Assembly: GCF_019059575.1 (NCBI RefSeq)
Contig: NW_024881853.1
Coordinates: 248,001-312,000 of the forward strand
From: Amphibalanus amphitrite
Taxonomy: Eukaryota; Arthropoda; Thecostraca; Balanomorpha; Balanidae
Direction of reading: 5' to 3'
DNA length: 64,000 nucleotides
Position 1 is the stretch's first letter. The number at the start of each line of letters is the position of its first letter. This document shows positions 22,111 through 35,800 of the stretch, one piece after another. The notes under the pieces are model-generated. The model was not told the DNA's origin. It saw only the letters and a list, made by a program, of their open reading frames with translations, and searched no databases. A program made the translations under genes and the position numbers.

Positions 22111-23583
22111 GCGCCGTCCGACGCACGGCGCGGCGCGGCGCGCACATGACTATTTTTGGACCTGTGAGGCCGGGCGCGGCCCGGGGTGGTCTGGGAGACT
22201 GACTCGGTAGGCCGCTCTCTCTGGGGTAGCGGCGCGTTCTCTGACGGGTGGCGGGACACTGGTGACTGGGCGCCGCTCCGGCGGCCCGACCGGGCCCATT
22301 CCAGGTGTGAGCGCGAGCCGCGGCGGGCGGCGCCGCCGGCCGGGCCGGGTTTTATTGACCGTTGCGCTGCGTTGTTGTTCGGGCTGAGCGGCCTGTGGCT
22401 GGGTTGGTGTGACAGGGGGCTCGCCTCTCCGCTGTCGGCGCGTTGTCGTCCCTGTTGTCTGTAAATTATCGTGTGAAGGCCGGCGCTCGGCGGCGGTCGG
22501 CGCCTCCGTCCCGGGGCTCGGTCGCCGCCGGCCTGTGCCGAATACACGGGAGTATTGCTGTTTCTGCTCATTGTTTGTGGTGGGGTACTGTGCGGCCGAG
22601 GAGGGGGGGGGGGGGGGGGCTCGCTGATCCTCACGCTGCTCACTAGTCAGGCAGAGGGGGGGGGGGCTGATGTGGCGGGCGGGGGACAGCTCGGGCTGAC
22701 GCATAGGACAACGAGCTGGCATGGGTCCAAAGCTGCAGGGGGGGGGGGACGGAGTCAAACCGGTCTGCACGCCGTGGGCGGAGTCGATGGGGCGTGGAGA
22801 CCGCCGAAGCCAAACGATTGCCCAGGGACGGCCATGACTGGCTGACAGAGGGTGGCACGGCACGGGTATGACCATGACGGTACGGCAGGCTCCCAATGTT
22901 CCATTGCTTTGCGTTCGTGCAGTTATAATTGCATTATTACTCGCATTCTCACGAGAAGGATGGCTTCTTTTTCTCTTGTGAACCAAAAACGAATCGATAC
23001 ATAGCGATATATTTCGTGTCATCCTCATTGCATGCCGAGTCCCCAGTGGTCACCACTCACCAGATAATCAACAGGATTGGCACGTTCATCACCCCCAGTG
23101 AGGTTTCGTATTTGTGGTCCGATCACTCCCTTCTACCTATCCCGAATTTCCGATGGCAGCACTTGTGCCATCGCCACAGCCACTCCTCTGGCTGCACCCC
23201 ATAGGCACGATTTGTGTCCCAGCGAGCGGCATTCCACGCCCCAGGAGGCCAGTGGGCCACATGACTGTCCTAGAAGCCCACGATCTCAGCTCGCATATAC
23301 CAGCCAGGCGGCTGGACATCGGGCAGCGGGCCTTCAAAGCGCAATTACACAGTGTCATGGATGGTTCCCTGATCCCCTCCCCTCCCTCCCCCGTCTGGTT
23401 GGTGGACTCAACCTGCGCCCGCCTCTGACCTGTCGCCGCTCTCCCTCCTCTGAACTCGCTCGTCCTTCGCCAGCCGCCATCCCCTGCTGTCACGACCCCG
23501 CCCCGGGTCACAGGCAGCGCGGCTGAAGTTCCTCGGGTCACACCTCGAAAGGTCTCCTATCCCAGTGCTCCCCTGTGTCACAG
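22111..23583. other. Convergent intergenic region between TRAM1 and the SDR gene
   Basis: It holds the TRAM1 3' UTR and, on the other strand, the 3' UTR of SDR exon 7b. TTTATT at 22351-22356 would be AATAAA on the minus strand. G-runs at about 22603-22619 and 22657-22665. Long open frames on both strands reflect GC richness and show no domain. Confidence 0.45.
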
Positions 23584-23848
23584 TCAGTGGTCCTCCGCCG
23601 CTGAGCCGTTTTGGCGGTGACGGGTGACGCCGTTACTGGAGCCGTTTGCAGCAACACTGGTGATGCCATTAGCGTGACCATTGGTGACGCCATTTGTCAC
23701 ACCATTTGTGACTCCATTGGTGCCGCCATTGGCAGTTCCGTTGGTGACTCCATTGGTGACGGGTGGCTGACGGCCGCGGAAAGTCTCCATGGGGTTGTGC
23801 AGTCGGAGCAGTTTCCCGATCTCGTAGAGAACAGCATAGTTCAGCGAC
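23584..23848 (-). CDS. SDR alternative last exon 7b with Thr-Asn-Gly repeat tail
   Basis: Minus-strand acceptor gatgacag precedes a G that completes the same Leu codon as in 7a. It encodes [20 protein letters not shown], then ETFRGR, parallel to the MDTFTGR end of 7a. It continues with about 50 residues dominated by VTNG/TNG tetrapeptides and ends NGSAAEDH plus TGA. The tail holds potential N-glycosylation triplets (NGT, NGS). The repeats come from a GTCACCAATGG-like 12-base DNA repeat. Confidence 0.75.
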
Positions 23849-26800
23849 CTGTCATCAGCGCGGGGCACAGATGTTAGACGGGCGGTGAGAGCGGAACCGG
23901 TCTGAACGACCATGCCAGAGTCTACGGTAGGCTTCTTTATGCACTTCAACTCAAAAATGACCAAGGCAAGTCACAATAAGTGTATACTAATGTGCATCGT
24001 TATGCTTCCACAGCTGGCAATGAAAACTACATACATATGCATGGGGGGAGGGGGATGAAACGTTTGCCATATTCGTTGGCCTGACTTTAGGGCTAGTTGA
24101 ATGGTTGAATCCATTTATAAACTTCAAGCACTACCAAAGTACGCCACTCATGGGCGCTTCTCGGCCATTTACATGCTAAACAGTACAACTGGGTGCGTGT
24201 CTTCCTGTCCCCATGTCCATATATGCAGTCTGCACAAACCTGCCTCCGGGGAGGGTGGATGGGCACCGCTCGCTGCGAGTCTGCACATGGCGCTCGCTCG
24301 AAATGATGGCATGAGGATGAAAGCTGGCAATTATCCTGCACTTGGGTACGGATAATTAACCGTGCAACTGAGGTAGACTCTACGCTTATTTTCGCGAAAG
24401 CAGGGGAGAATGCTGGCCGCCTGCATCAAACTCGGCAGATAAACGTTTGTAGGGAGAAGGTAGTTGCAGAGAAGAGGGAATACTCGTAGTGTAGGGAGAG
24501 GGAGACGGGACGTTCACGACGGGACGGGCGGACACAAACTCTCGGTGGTGGGTGCGATTTCAAACAGACCTATAGGCTATAGCTGAAGAGGGAAGGGGGG
24601 GGGGGTGGAATACAGATTACGGAACGTCTCGGGTCCCTGAAGTGAACGGTTGGTAACCCATTGTCTCTCCGATTTCCACCCATTAGAGTTGAGTTATTTA
24701 TCGCATCGACATGCGGTTTTGATAAGCTTGAGGGATGTCTTGAAAGTAAGGTTATGATGTGCCTTGCGGAGTTATCCAGGGAGATGGCGAGGGCAACGTT
24801 CACGATGTCATGATGCACGATCCAGGTGCATTCGATTGTCTGTACGGTGAAGACATGATACAACCCAACTTCAAGACAAGCGGCCAATCCAAGCAATGCG
24901 ATGAAGATTGTCATCATGCAATCCCGGTGTACAACCCAGATGAAGAGGAACAAGCACGCACAAAGTAGAGGACGCATGCAAACAGCACAAAGAGCGTACC
25001 TAAAGGCGGCAGGCTTCTCGAGCGATCAAGCAGACAAGACGGCACGGTACAATCAGCTCAGCCAGCATGTAGGCGGTACAAGCAGGAAGTATACGGCACG
25101 GACGGCCCGACACAATAAGGCAGCATTAGCCGGTGCAGGCATGTTCGACCTGTTGCAAGATTGGACGCTGTGAACAGCTCATGCACGTGGTGCGTGTTCC
25201 TCTCAAGTCGGCCCGACGATCCCACCTGGAGGGAGGCGCGACAGGCGGCGGCGGCGGCGGGCCCCACCGCCCCACTACGCCTGCTTGGTTCGGCCGGTGA
25301 ACGTGTCCATAGCGCGCTCCACCTTGAAGGCCAGCCCCAGCGTCCAGAAGGCGCGCCAAGGCATGGCCCTGGCGCAGCGGCCCGGTCAGCAGGGAGCGAG
25401 GGGAGTCGGGGTGGAAGGCGTACCTACCCATGCTGCTTCTCCGGGATGGGGGAGGGCGCCCTTATCCCACATAAAACCCACAGCGACGTGCATCATTCCG
25501 GTCCCGGTTCATCCCACGTGGGAGAAATGGGAGGGAAGGACCTCTGATAGTCAAGTCGGGACAAGCAAAGCTACCTAGTCGAGTGTCGTACGTCTGCTAT
25601 AGCGCCTATGCATTGCCTGTAGGGTAGGCTATAGCCTATAGGTTCCCTGTGCATGAAAGGATAGACGCTCTGCCAGCAAGTATTTATATGACTGAGAGAC
25701 TTCTTCCGTCTCCGAATCCTGGGGAAGCAGCAGGGGTGAAGTCCAAACCGGGAAGAGACACTGTAAAGGTCATTGGCGCAACACCTTCTGACCCGAGCCA
25801 CATAGCACACTTCATAACAGAGCATCGTTATATACAGTCATGCGCACTCGGTCTACTGTAGCGGCACCATTACCACCCAACACAGAGCTGGCACAGAGTC
25901 GGCGGCAGCCGCGACCTCGCACATTCCGCAGCCACTGCAGGGACCACAACGAGCGGAGGCGGGATGCTCCGCCGCGCCAGCACCGGGTGAAGGGGCCGCG
26001 GTCACCGCTCGAGCGGGACGGCCGCCAGACTCGACCGGTCGCCCTGTGAACTGTGAACGAGCGCGCACGGCAGGCTAGAGCCTTCCCACGAATTGCGGGC
26101 CGGTGCTTCCCCAAGGCTTGCGGTGTGCCGCGTCCGTTACACGTGAGGTCAGGTCACTGCTCAGTGCTCAGGCAGGGCGGCTGCTTAGTTCGGTAGCCGT
26201 ATACTCACAGTTTGAGGTAGAAGAGCGCCGCCAGATAGCCGGGGATGAGGACCTGCTCCTCGTTCAGCAGAATGGCCTGCTCTATCCGCTCTGCCACGTA
26301 CTCGGGCTCCAAGAACGGGATGATGCTGAAACATTGACCAGGGCACGCCATTTAACAACTGCGATTACCGTACCCAGCTGCAGAAAATGTGACGTGTTTA
26401 CCTGACAGTGGGCCCTCGTGACTCGGGTCACCAATTTAATCCATCAGAAACTCGCAGGGAAACACTCTGCTCCAATCAAACTATCCCGGAGAAACACTCA
26501 TTTCCCACACTTCCCATGGAAACCCCCAATACTTTCTCAGGGAAAAACACTGGCGTGATCCGGCGCGTCAGAGCGTGAGTCAGCCTGCAAAGCGCCAGTC
26601 ACAGCTGGGATAATGACTCAGCACGCATAAGCCAGTGTCGCCATTTACAGCTGCTAGGTGCTGACACGAAGCACTCCAGAGTCTTGTGAGCTAGCAGTGC
26701 CCGTATACGGTCTCAAAGGGGACGGACACGGCTCACTCACTTGGACTTGGCGCCATCAAACATGCCCGTGTTGATGAAGAACGGGCAGATGACGGTCGTC

Positions 26801-29800
26801 TTCACGCCCTCGTGACCTCCGACCTGGGGCACGCAGGTGTAGGTCAGAGCCGGAAGGTGCAGGGTACGCGAACAGCACCGATAGCTGATTGTGAAATATC
26901 GCCATTCGCCATTGCAAACAGCACTCGGAAGTGGCTATCCACAGACTGGCTGGGCCAGGGGCTGAGAGGCTGGGGCTGCAGGGGCTGAGAGTTTGGGGCG
27001 GGGATGGAGGCTGAAGTGTGGGGATGAGCGGATGAGACCGAGGATTAGAGGCCGGAGGGCTGGGGCCGGGGAGCGCTGCACATCGGCAATGTAAACAGAG
27101 ACGGTCACGCCGAGCGAGCCGGGGCCGCTCTGATACGGGGCGACAGGGTGACACGGCCGGGGCAACGATAAGATACAGCGCCCCACCGACATGGAAAGAG
27201 CAAATAAATCAGATACGCGATATTGGCATTGTTCAAACAATCTGTTTGCAAATGGCCCAGCGCGATAATTAATCGGCTTTGCTCGTGCTTAAAATAGATT
27301 TAGACGCATGCCATAAGACATTTCATAAATGCGATTCAATAATGATCTTTCTGTTTGTATTTGTAGGTATAACTAAAAGTCAGCGCATTTATTTTTTAAC
27401 AAAGCGACTGCAACATACCTATCTCAAAGTTATTTTGGGAAAGTTTAATTTAATTATTGAACTCCGAGGCCAAAGATAATTAGGTAGCTTATTACCTTCA
27501 GTTCGACGGTGAGGGACTCGTGGAAGCCGACGGCGGCGAACTTTGAGGCGCAGTAGTCGGTGAGGCGGCCCATGCCCTGCAGGCCGGCCAGACTGGCGAT
27601 GTTCACCACGTGACCCTTCTTGGCGATCATCATGTCCGGCAGGAACGCCTTGCACGTCTGCAGGGCGGGGTGGAGGGTCAGCAGAGGTCAGTGGGGTCAG
27701 CAGAGGTCAGCGGAGGTCAGCAGGGGTCAGCGGAGGTCATAGGCAGCCCCGGCAGTGGCATGGTGCAGTTGGAACAGCGTCCGTAAAAAGGCCAGAATCC
27801 GGTCAGTCATTGCGGCACAGCATGCTTTTAGGCGCTGAACTACTAGCGACATCTAGGAACAGGAAATACAGTTATTCGAAGGTCCGCTTGGTCAGAGTAG
27901 CGTAAGTTGGTATAAAAATGTGATTTAACACGACAGTTTGGCTACTGGTCCCCCGTCTCTTTTGCCATTCATGAAAGTAAATTCAGTCAATATCGCACAA
28001 CAATTCAGTAACGGTTCTCGCCAACTATAACCAAACGAAGACGCTTTAACGAGTAGCTTTAGGTACACGAGACAGCTAATCCATGAATGACATCTCATGT
28101 GAGCGGCTTAGCGTGGTGCTGATAGGGTCTCGAGTGTCCATCCCACATATTTGAAAATGTCACATGAGGCCTCTGGTGATCCACTTCAGATGAGATTGAG
28201 AACCAGACTGGGCGTCTACCCGCGATAGCGCGATACGGCCACGACACTCAAATTTTTCGAGTCAGATGTAATAAGAATAGGGCGTTGCCGAGACTGAATC
28301 ATGTCCGACTATCAGAATCAGAATCAAAATATAATTAAAGCTCATCCAGATAATTACTGGTTTTTCATGTGCTCGCTTCAACAATATGGGCAGAAGACAT
28401 TAAACCGGTAAAAGACACAATATATAAAAGACACTTAAATCATATATAAAACACAAGTGGACGTACTAAGATGACAATAACAGTTAATACTAGCAACTAC
28501 ATTCCTACTTCCTACAGCATGCTGTACAGGTGACTGTACATGTTTGACATGTGAACAGGTTTAACTATTGTTTATAGGTACAAATTATAAGTGATAATAG
28601 ATTAGCAACTGTCGAGTGTCGGCAATATAGTGGTATAACGTTTTGAACAGAAAAAAAATCATAAATAGTACGGTACTAAATTGGACAAGTTTCACCAAGC
28701 TCAACACAGAGCACTCTAAGCACTCACCTTGTGACCATCAAAAGTAACCTATTCAATCACAAACCACAGCGGACAGGTGGACGGCGCGCCGACTTACCCA
28801 GAAGTGTGCCAGCGTGTTGACCTCGAAGGTCTTCTCGATCAGGTTGTCGGGGATGTCCAGCAGTGGCTTCCCCGTCACCATGCCGGCGTTGTTCACCAGA
28901 ATGGTCACCTGGACAAGGTCAACCGAGGTCAAATGAGGTCAAGCGAGATCACACGAGGTCAAACGAGGTCAACAAAGGTCAAACCAGATCAACAAAGGTC
29001 AAACGAGGTCAACTAAGGTCAATGAGGTCAACTAAGGTCACACGAGGTCCAATAAGGTCAAACGAGGTCAAAAGAGGTCAATAATATATGTCTACCGGGA
29101 TTTGTCATCGGTCGGGAGAAGCTGCTGAAGGAGATTTTGATAAATATTAACTAGATGACGAAAAGATACGGGAAAAACCAAAGGGTGGAGTCCCGGAGTA
29201 CCGACGAGTGACTGCTCTTCTGCTGAGCGAGTGGGTACCTATGTGTTTTCCATACAGTGCACTGCACATGGCTGGGACATAAGCAGTGCATTCGTTACCG
29301 GACCCATGCACGTGGCCTCGTATAGGCAACTGCCAGCATGTTTGTTCTAATGACTATGCTATGAGCTGATGTTTGTAGTGCTGACGCAGTGGATGCCTAT
29401 GCTAACACAGGATTTCGCCGCTGATCTGTGGGCATCTCCGCATCACTAAAGCGGCTGAGCAGTCGCGGAGGAGCCCTGACTGACCGTGGGACGCCGTCCG
29501 TGCCATCCGTGTCGCGCCCCGCACGGAGTTCGTGTCACCCGTGCCGTGACCGCAGCCGAGCACGTGCGCAGATGGTGCGTTGCTGGTTTCCCGGCCCGAC
29601 CTGGTGGTCTGTTGCAGTGTTCGCCATGGGCCGGGCCAGCCCAATGGGCCATGAGCTGGGCTGGGCTACGGGCTGGGCTGGGCCCTCAAATATGAAGGAT
29701 CGATGGGCTGTGGATGGGCTGGGCCAAGAACGGTAAAGTGGAGACAGGGGTTCGCAACAGAGACAAAATCTATAACTAAATAGCTTATTACTGTGCAAGA

Positions 29801-32800
29801 CTCAAAAACGAGATAATAAAGCACGCATATGCAATGTACATTGTGCATGCTGCTCACAAAAGATTCTTTCTTTGCTACCTTTGGATGACTGTGTGGTGTC
29901 AATAATTTTTAATTCATTCATTTTTGACGGACTGGGCCGGCTGGGCTTTGACGCTTTTACCGTGAATGGGCTCGGGCTGGGCCGGGCTGTGAACCCATGG
30001 GCCTGTGCTGGGCTGGACTGGGATTTTGCGGCCCATTGCGAACACTGGTCTGTTGGCCAGACCAGAACCTGCCAGACGCGTATGTACCGGATGGCACAGA
30101 TGAGGACCTACGGTGACAGCCTATCGACGCACCACATTTACACAAGTACAGGAGACATTGGCACATGAACGACCTGATCCCGCCGGGCTGACCTGACCTA
30201 ACCTTGTCTGACCCTACATCATCAGCCCTGGCCTAGCCTTCTCCGGCAACGTCAGCTTTGGTCGAGCCTGCATCCACGGTTCTACTGTACTCATTTGGCC
30301 TTTGTCCACCAGCCCTTCAATGTCAGTCTCGATCGTTCATGGCGGGACGAGCGTGCGGAGCGGCCCCCGCGTGGCGGATACAGCTGTGTCTACTTATCAG
30401 GCAGCTCGCAGCTGTGGCGGATATAGTAGAGCGGGGAGCGAGCGGTGGAAATACCAACAGCGGCTTTTACATGACGTGACCGACCGTTTTACACTTACGT
30501 GACCGAATGCCGAGGGTTCATGAAATGCAGCAACAGCCTAACATAACATTCACTTTTTTATTTGGCCAGTAGGTATACGCGTATCTAAGCAAAATCAAAG
30601 TTTACGCACTTATAAAAACGTTCTCAGGAAACGTCGGTAGTATCCTTCATTCAGTCGATGCCTTCCAAGCTCAGTTGATAGACGACAATTTACGATAATT
30701 ACATAAGTGGCTGATGGCTCGAGTCCAGGCCTGGGCAGCCGGCGGCGGCTGACGTCATCAGACACACCCCTGGAGCGGACCAATCACGGCCGAGATGCTG
30801 TCAGTCCACTGCGTACGTTTCCACGGATTGACCTTGGCACCCTGACAGTGCCAGAGGGGGTCACATGGTCCTTCTGACTTCTCAATGTAGATCAGGTGAC
30901 CCACAGGCCACACCTGACCCGAGCCCTGACCAAAACGGTGACTTTGCTCGTAACCTCGTTCAGAGCGTGACTCGAGCCATTCACTTTTTTACATCGATCG
31001 TATAGGATGGGACCGCTTGGGTCAGTATTAGGGCAGGTCAGGACGAGTCAGGTCAGGGGTGGGTCAGGGCAGCCCAGACCGGGTCAGCTGTCAGCTCGCC
31101 ACTGCCGCGTCTGCCGGGTCTGTCCTCGCTCTGTCACTCTGTCGGTCTGACCCTCGAGGTCAGTTCTATTTAGACGGACCCGAGCTATCAGCCGCCGCCA
31201 GCCGCCACTTGGCACCAGCCACTGTCGCGGGAGAACCAGCACAAAAACAGCCGGCGAGAGGATACGCCGGTTATGTCACGCGGCCCTGCCGGCCCCGCTC
31301 CCCGTGTGTCTGGTCTGGCGAACCCGACGGACCCGCCCGGTAACATGGGCCGGCTTCGTTCAGCAGAGGAGTGATCCCCCAAAGTTGTCGAGATTACGGG
31401 TCATCTCGGCCCGGCCCAGTCCCATCTCCACAGCGACCGAGGTGAAGGACGTAGGGTCCAACTCAGTTGCACTTCGCACACTGCAGTGGCCGGCTGATCG
31501 GGTTTCGCAGAGTGGAACGGTTTTCCAGGATTGGCCCGCTGCTGACGGTCAGAGGCCAAATAACTACACGGTGACATGTATCAGCCATGTGGAGATGCGA
31601 ATTTGACATTCCGTGTCACGTCCTACCGAATCTGGAAGGACCAAAATCATTATGCTGAGTAGCGTTAACATGGAGTTTATTGAATGCGCTGTTTAGCAGG
31701 TAATTTGCTGGGCTCACGAGTTATCGAGACAGCAGTGATTTCAACGCTAAATATTTAATATTAGGGGCATAAGTTCGCTAGTTTGATTCTTAATTTTCAC
31801 TCCGCCCCTTTCACTTCGCGCCCTTCTGGTCGCCTCTTTTCAAAGTTTGTCTAAGTTCACTCGCACCGCGCTGGCCGTAAGGCGCAGTATAGCTGCAAAT
31901 ATTTTCATGCTTGAGTGACTGCGAACATAAAAAGCAAAAAAAATCGTGCTACGCGTCAACATTTAGGGATGAATACAGACATAACTGGATGGTTTTCACG
32001 CAAGCTGGAAGTGGCAGCTCTGGTCATAACTGGCGAGAGTTGGCGCGCATCACATAAACACATATATCACACGCACCCGCTTGCAGACGGTCTGTATCAG
32101 AGAAACGCCAGATGACGGGGCGAGGGGAAAGTGCGCAAGGACTGGGGACGGGCCAGCACTACTGACCGCGGCGTATGGGGCGCATCGGTCAGGGTAGGTC
32201 ACTGCTGGGGGCGGGATGATAGTGACGGCGCCCGGGGCCGGGATGGACGACCCGGGACAGTCCGACAGCGCGCCAGGCACGTGACACGCCGCGAGGTGCG
32301 CACATGCTGCCAACACTCGTTAGGCAGTGGCGTTCTCGGACGCCGAAGGTCGGCCTGAATAGTGGCCTGCGCGAGCAGGGAGGGGTGCGGAGAGGGACGT
32401 CTGGTGACACGGTGCCGGGCCTTAGAGCCAGGCCAGCCGCCGGCCGCCGGTCAGTGTTGGTGCCACGTCGCTCCGAGTAACATCCGAGCCTCTCGTGTCT
32501 GGTGGGCAAGTGACCAGCAGCGGACCGTCCCCCATCAGAAGTGGTCACTGGTCCCTCTCCAGTACAGCGTCTGTCGCGGGGGCAGGAGTTTCTCTCTGAA
32601 TCAAACTCGGGACTGAGATGGCCCCGCCGATCGCCGACCCCACCGCGCCGGCAGCAGACTGCAACGGCATCCCGACGCCGTCCATAGCCGTGCCGCAGAA
32701 GACCGACCCTATCACCAATGGCAGCGTGGCCAGCTCCTACCCGGACAAGTACTTCGTGGCCACCTCGGAGATGGCGCAGCTGAGCCTGCCAGCCGACAGC

Positions 32801-35800
32801 GTGCCCTACGTGTCCGGCTCGGACAGCTCTCCCGAGCTGCCGCGGCGCCGCCAGCCCAGCCAGCGGATCGCCGACAACACCGTCATGTTCGACCCGTGGT
32901 GCGACCCGGCCAACCCGCGCACACTACACTTCCAGGACGTCTGCGAGGCCGCCTACAAGATCAAATCGGGCATCATGTCCACGCCGTGCACGCGCTCCTA
33001 CATCTCCGAGGAGTGCAACATGCAGCTGTTCTTCAAGAAGGACTACATGCAGTACACGGGGAGCTTCAAGGAGCGCGGCGCGCGCTACACACTGATGATG
33101 CTGACGGCGGACCAGCGGAAGGCGGGCGTCGTGGCCGCCTCGGCCGGCAATCACGCGCTGGCACTCTGTTACCACGGCCGGGAGCTGGGCGTCAGCGTCA
33201 CCGTCGTCATGCCAGTACGTACGGGGAGAAGGAGATGGGGTAGACGTAGTGATGTCCACAGATATGAGCTATGATAGGGAGGGATAGTGGGGAAAACGAG
33301 GCGAGCGCACGTATGTTATGTTCAGAAGCAGAAAATGTAGAAGGCATGCTAAAAGCAGATGATGAAGCTTGATAATGTTTCAAAATGTTGAAAACAGAGG
33401 ATGCTAAGTAGACAAATATCCTGATTGACTGATTAAGGATATTAGATGGTGACAGTTCCTTTTCAACTGATTCGTTGACTATCTGACGAGCTCGCGGCTT
33501 AGCTTTGACATCGTTTACCGTAGTTTACTTAAAGGGACCCTCCCACCTTCAAAAAAGTTTATGAATTGGCATGAAAGTGATGTCGCTCGGTTCAGAAAGA
33601 GCGAAAACGAATATCTACCAAATTTCACCGAAAAATATTCACCGGTTTTCAAGATATTAGACTTTTATTTTTGTTTACTTTTTTTGATCTCCGCTGTTTC
33701 TAGCGACTTTATTTTAGAAGTGCGGCGTTTGCGGCAGATGTTGCGCGCAAATAGCATATACTACCGCGTGCTACAAAACGTTTTAGTCAAACATTTAAAA
33801 ATCGTTAGATATTTGCGCTGACGTCACACATTCAGAGGGGTATTCCTAAGCATTAGCCCCTCTGAACCAAAATGCTGCAATTTTGAAATTCAATGTTTCC
33901 GATTTAAGGCATTTCTCGATGTTGTGAGTGCCGAAACCGGTAATTGTGAGCCAGGGACCCCATTTTGGCTATCTCAACTCAAATCTAATGTTAAGGTGGG
34001 AGGGTCCCTTTAACTTCGTCCGATTCGTCTTAACTTCGTCCGACATCACCACCATGAGCCCGATAACGTCACGGTCCACTGGCCGGTCAGATCTGATCGC
34101 TGACCTCTGTCCACAGATCATCGCGCCCATCATGAAGGTCCAATCGTGCCGCAACTTCGGCGCCAACGTGATCGTGCGCGGCGACGACCTGGCCCAGTCC
34201 AAGGAGATCGCCATGACCATGGCCAAGGAGGACGGCATGATGTACATCAACGGCTACGACCACCCAAACATCCTGGCCGGCCAGGGCACCATGGGCCTGG
34301 AGATGATGGAGCAGGTGTCGAACCTGGACGCCGTGGTGGTGCCCGTCGGCGGCGGCGGACTCATCGCAGGCGTGGCGCTCGCAGTGAAGTCGCTCAACCC
34401 CAACGTGCTGGTAATCGGGGTGGAGTCGGAGAAGTGTGCCTCCTTCTCAGCGGCGGTGGAGCACGGCAGTCCCGTACACACGCGCTGCCACTCGACCCTC
34501 GCCGACGGCCTGGCCGTGCCGCTGGTCGGCGTCAACGCCTTCGCCACCGCCGCGCCGCTCATCGACAAGATGGTGCAGGTGTCCGAGGAGCAGATCGCCA
34601 TCAGCATCCTGCGCCTGGTCGAGGTCGAAAAGGCCATGGTGGAGGGTGCCGGCGCGTGCGGCCTGGCCGCCATCCTGTCCGGCGCGCTGCCCGAGCTGCG
34701 CGGCAAGCGCGTGGTGGTGCCGCTGTGCGGCGGCAACATCGACACCACCATCCTGGGCAGGTGCCTGGAGCGCGGCCTGGCCGCCGAGGGACGCCTCTGC
34801 AAGTTCACCGTCACGGTCAGCGACCGGCCCGGCGGGATCGCCGAGCTGACTCGACTCCTCGCCAAACTCGGCGTCAGCATCAAGGACATCATGCACGAGC
34901 GCGCCTGGATCCGCAACGACATCTACAGCGTCGAGGTCAAGGTGGTGGCCGAGACCATCAACGCGGCGGAGACGTACCGGCTGCGGGACGCCCTGTGCAC
35001 TGCCTACGAGTTCGTGCGGTTCGGACCCGTCTGCGGCACCTACGACTGAGCGGCGCCAGGCGGCAGCACCGCGCCCGGCGTGCCGTCTCAGACGGAGGAC
35101 CGGGCGGACGACAGAGGGCACTGCGCAGTGCGCACTGTCCCCGCGGCGTCACACGTGTCGGGGACAGAATATCTATCTACCGTGAAGCCGGGGACACCCC
35201 GAGCATCGCGGATCGCGGCAGGACAAATACGGAGGGAGAAAATGTGTATCCGGTGGCCGCGTTTGGAGGCCGTGATCGGCACGAAGCTGTTAAATGGAGG
35301 ATGACTGGCCTGACCACTGACCAGACACTGGTGCGATTTGCATGGCTAAATTATTCAGAGCTCGCAGTAGCTGAGCGAGTGAACAGTCATGCATTTCGGC
35401 CAGCACCTGTATAAATACATCAGTTGTTTTCACATTGCTTTTAAGATGTTTATGGGGCCATACCTGACGAAAAACGTCAGTGATAAACTTAGACGGGATG
35501 GTAGGTATGCAATACGTAGCCAACATGCTTATAGGAGCACATTGTATGTTCAAAACAGAAAGGATGACCTTTCTGGTCAAAAGGATATCCCATGGTCAGG
35601 GAACATTTTTTTTTCTGCTCCATTGGTGTTGTGTTGTCATGGGGGAGGATAATCATAAGGCACTAGTTATAATTTGTGAGTTATAAAAGACACGCACTGT
35701 TTTCTTGACATCGACCCCGAGTGAGATCAAGAGCATCTTAGCTTCAAAGTATCAGGTCTAATATCGAGCACGGTGGCTTCGGAGCTCTCAAAACCCACTG

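Noticed and set aside
22150..23028. 292-aa open frame on the minus strand
   Set aside because: Low-complexity Pro/Arg-rich translation of GC-rich, G-run DNA, no domain, overlapping frames open on both strands, in the convergent 3' region of two real genes.
24093..24341. 82-aa minus-strand frame with several Cys and His
   Set aside because: Spacing fits no zinc-finger I can name, no splice or homology support, and it lies between two SDR last exons.
28700..28780. Additional SDR coding exon near 28723
   Set aside because: An actcaccttgtgacc donor-like word is present on the minus strand, but exons 3 and 4 already join in phase 0 to a full SDR fold.
28916..29080. CRISPR-like or enhancer array of AGGTCA
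   Set aside because: Spacing is irregular and spacers are not unique, so not CRISPR. A nuclear-receptor enhancer is possible, but the recurrence upstream of acceptors suggests a splice-associated repeat instead.
34146..35414. 422-aa open frame overlapping threonine deaminase exon 2
   Set aside because: Out-of-frame shadow of a GC-rich coding exon; Arg/Gly/His-rich with no fold.
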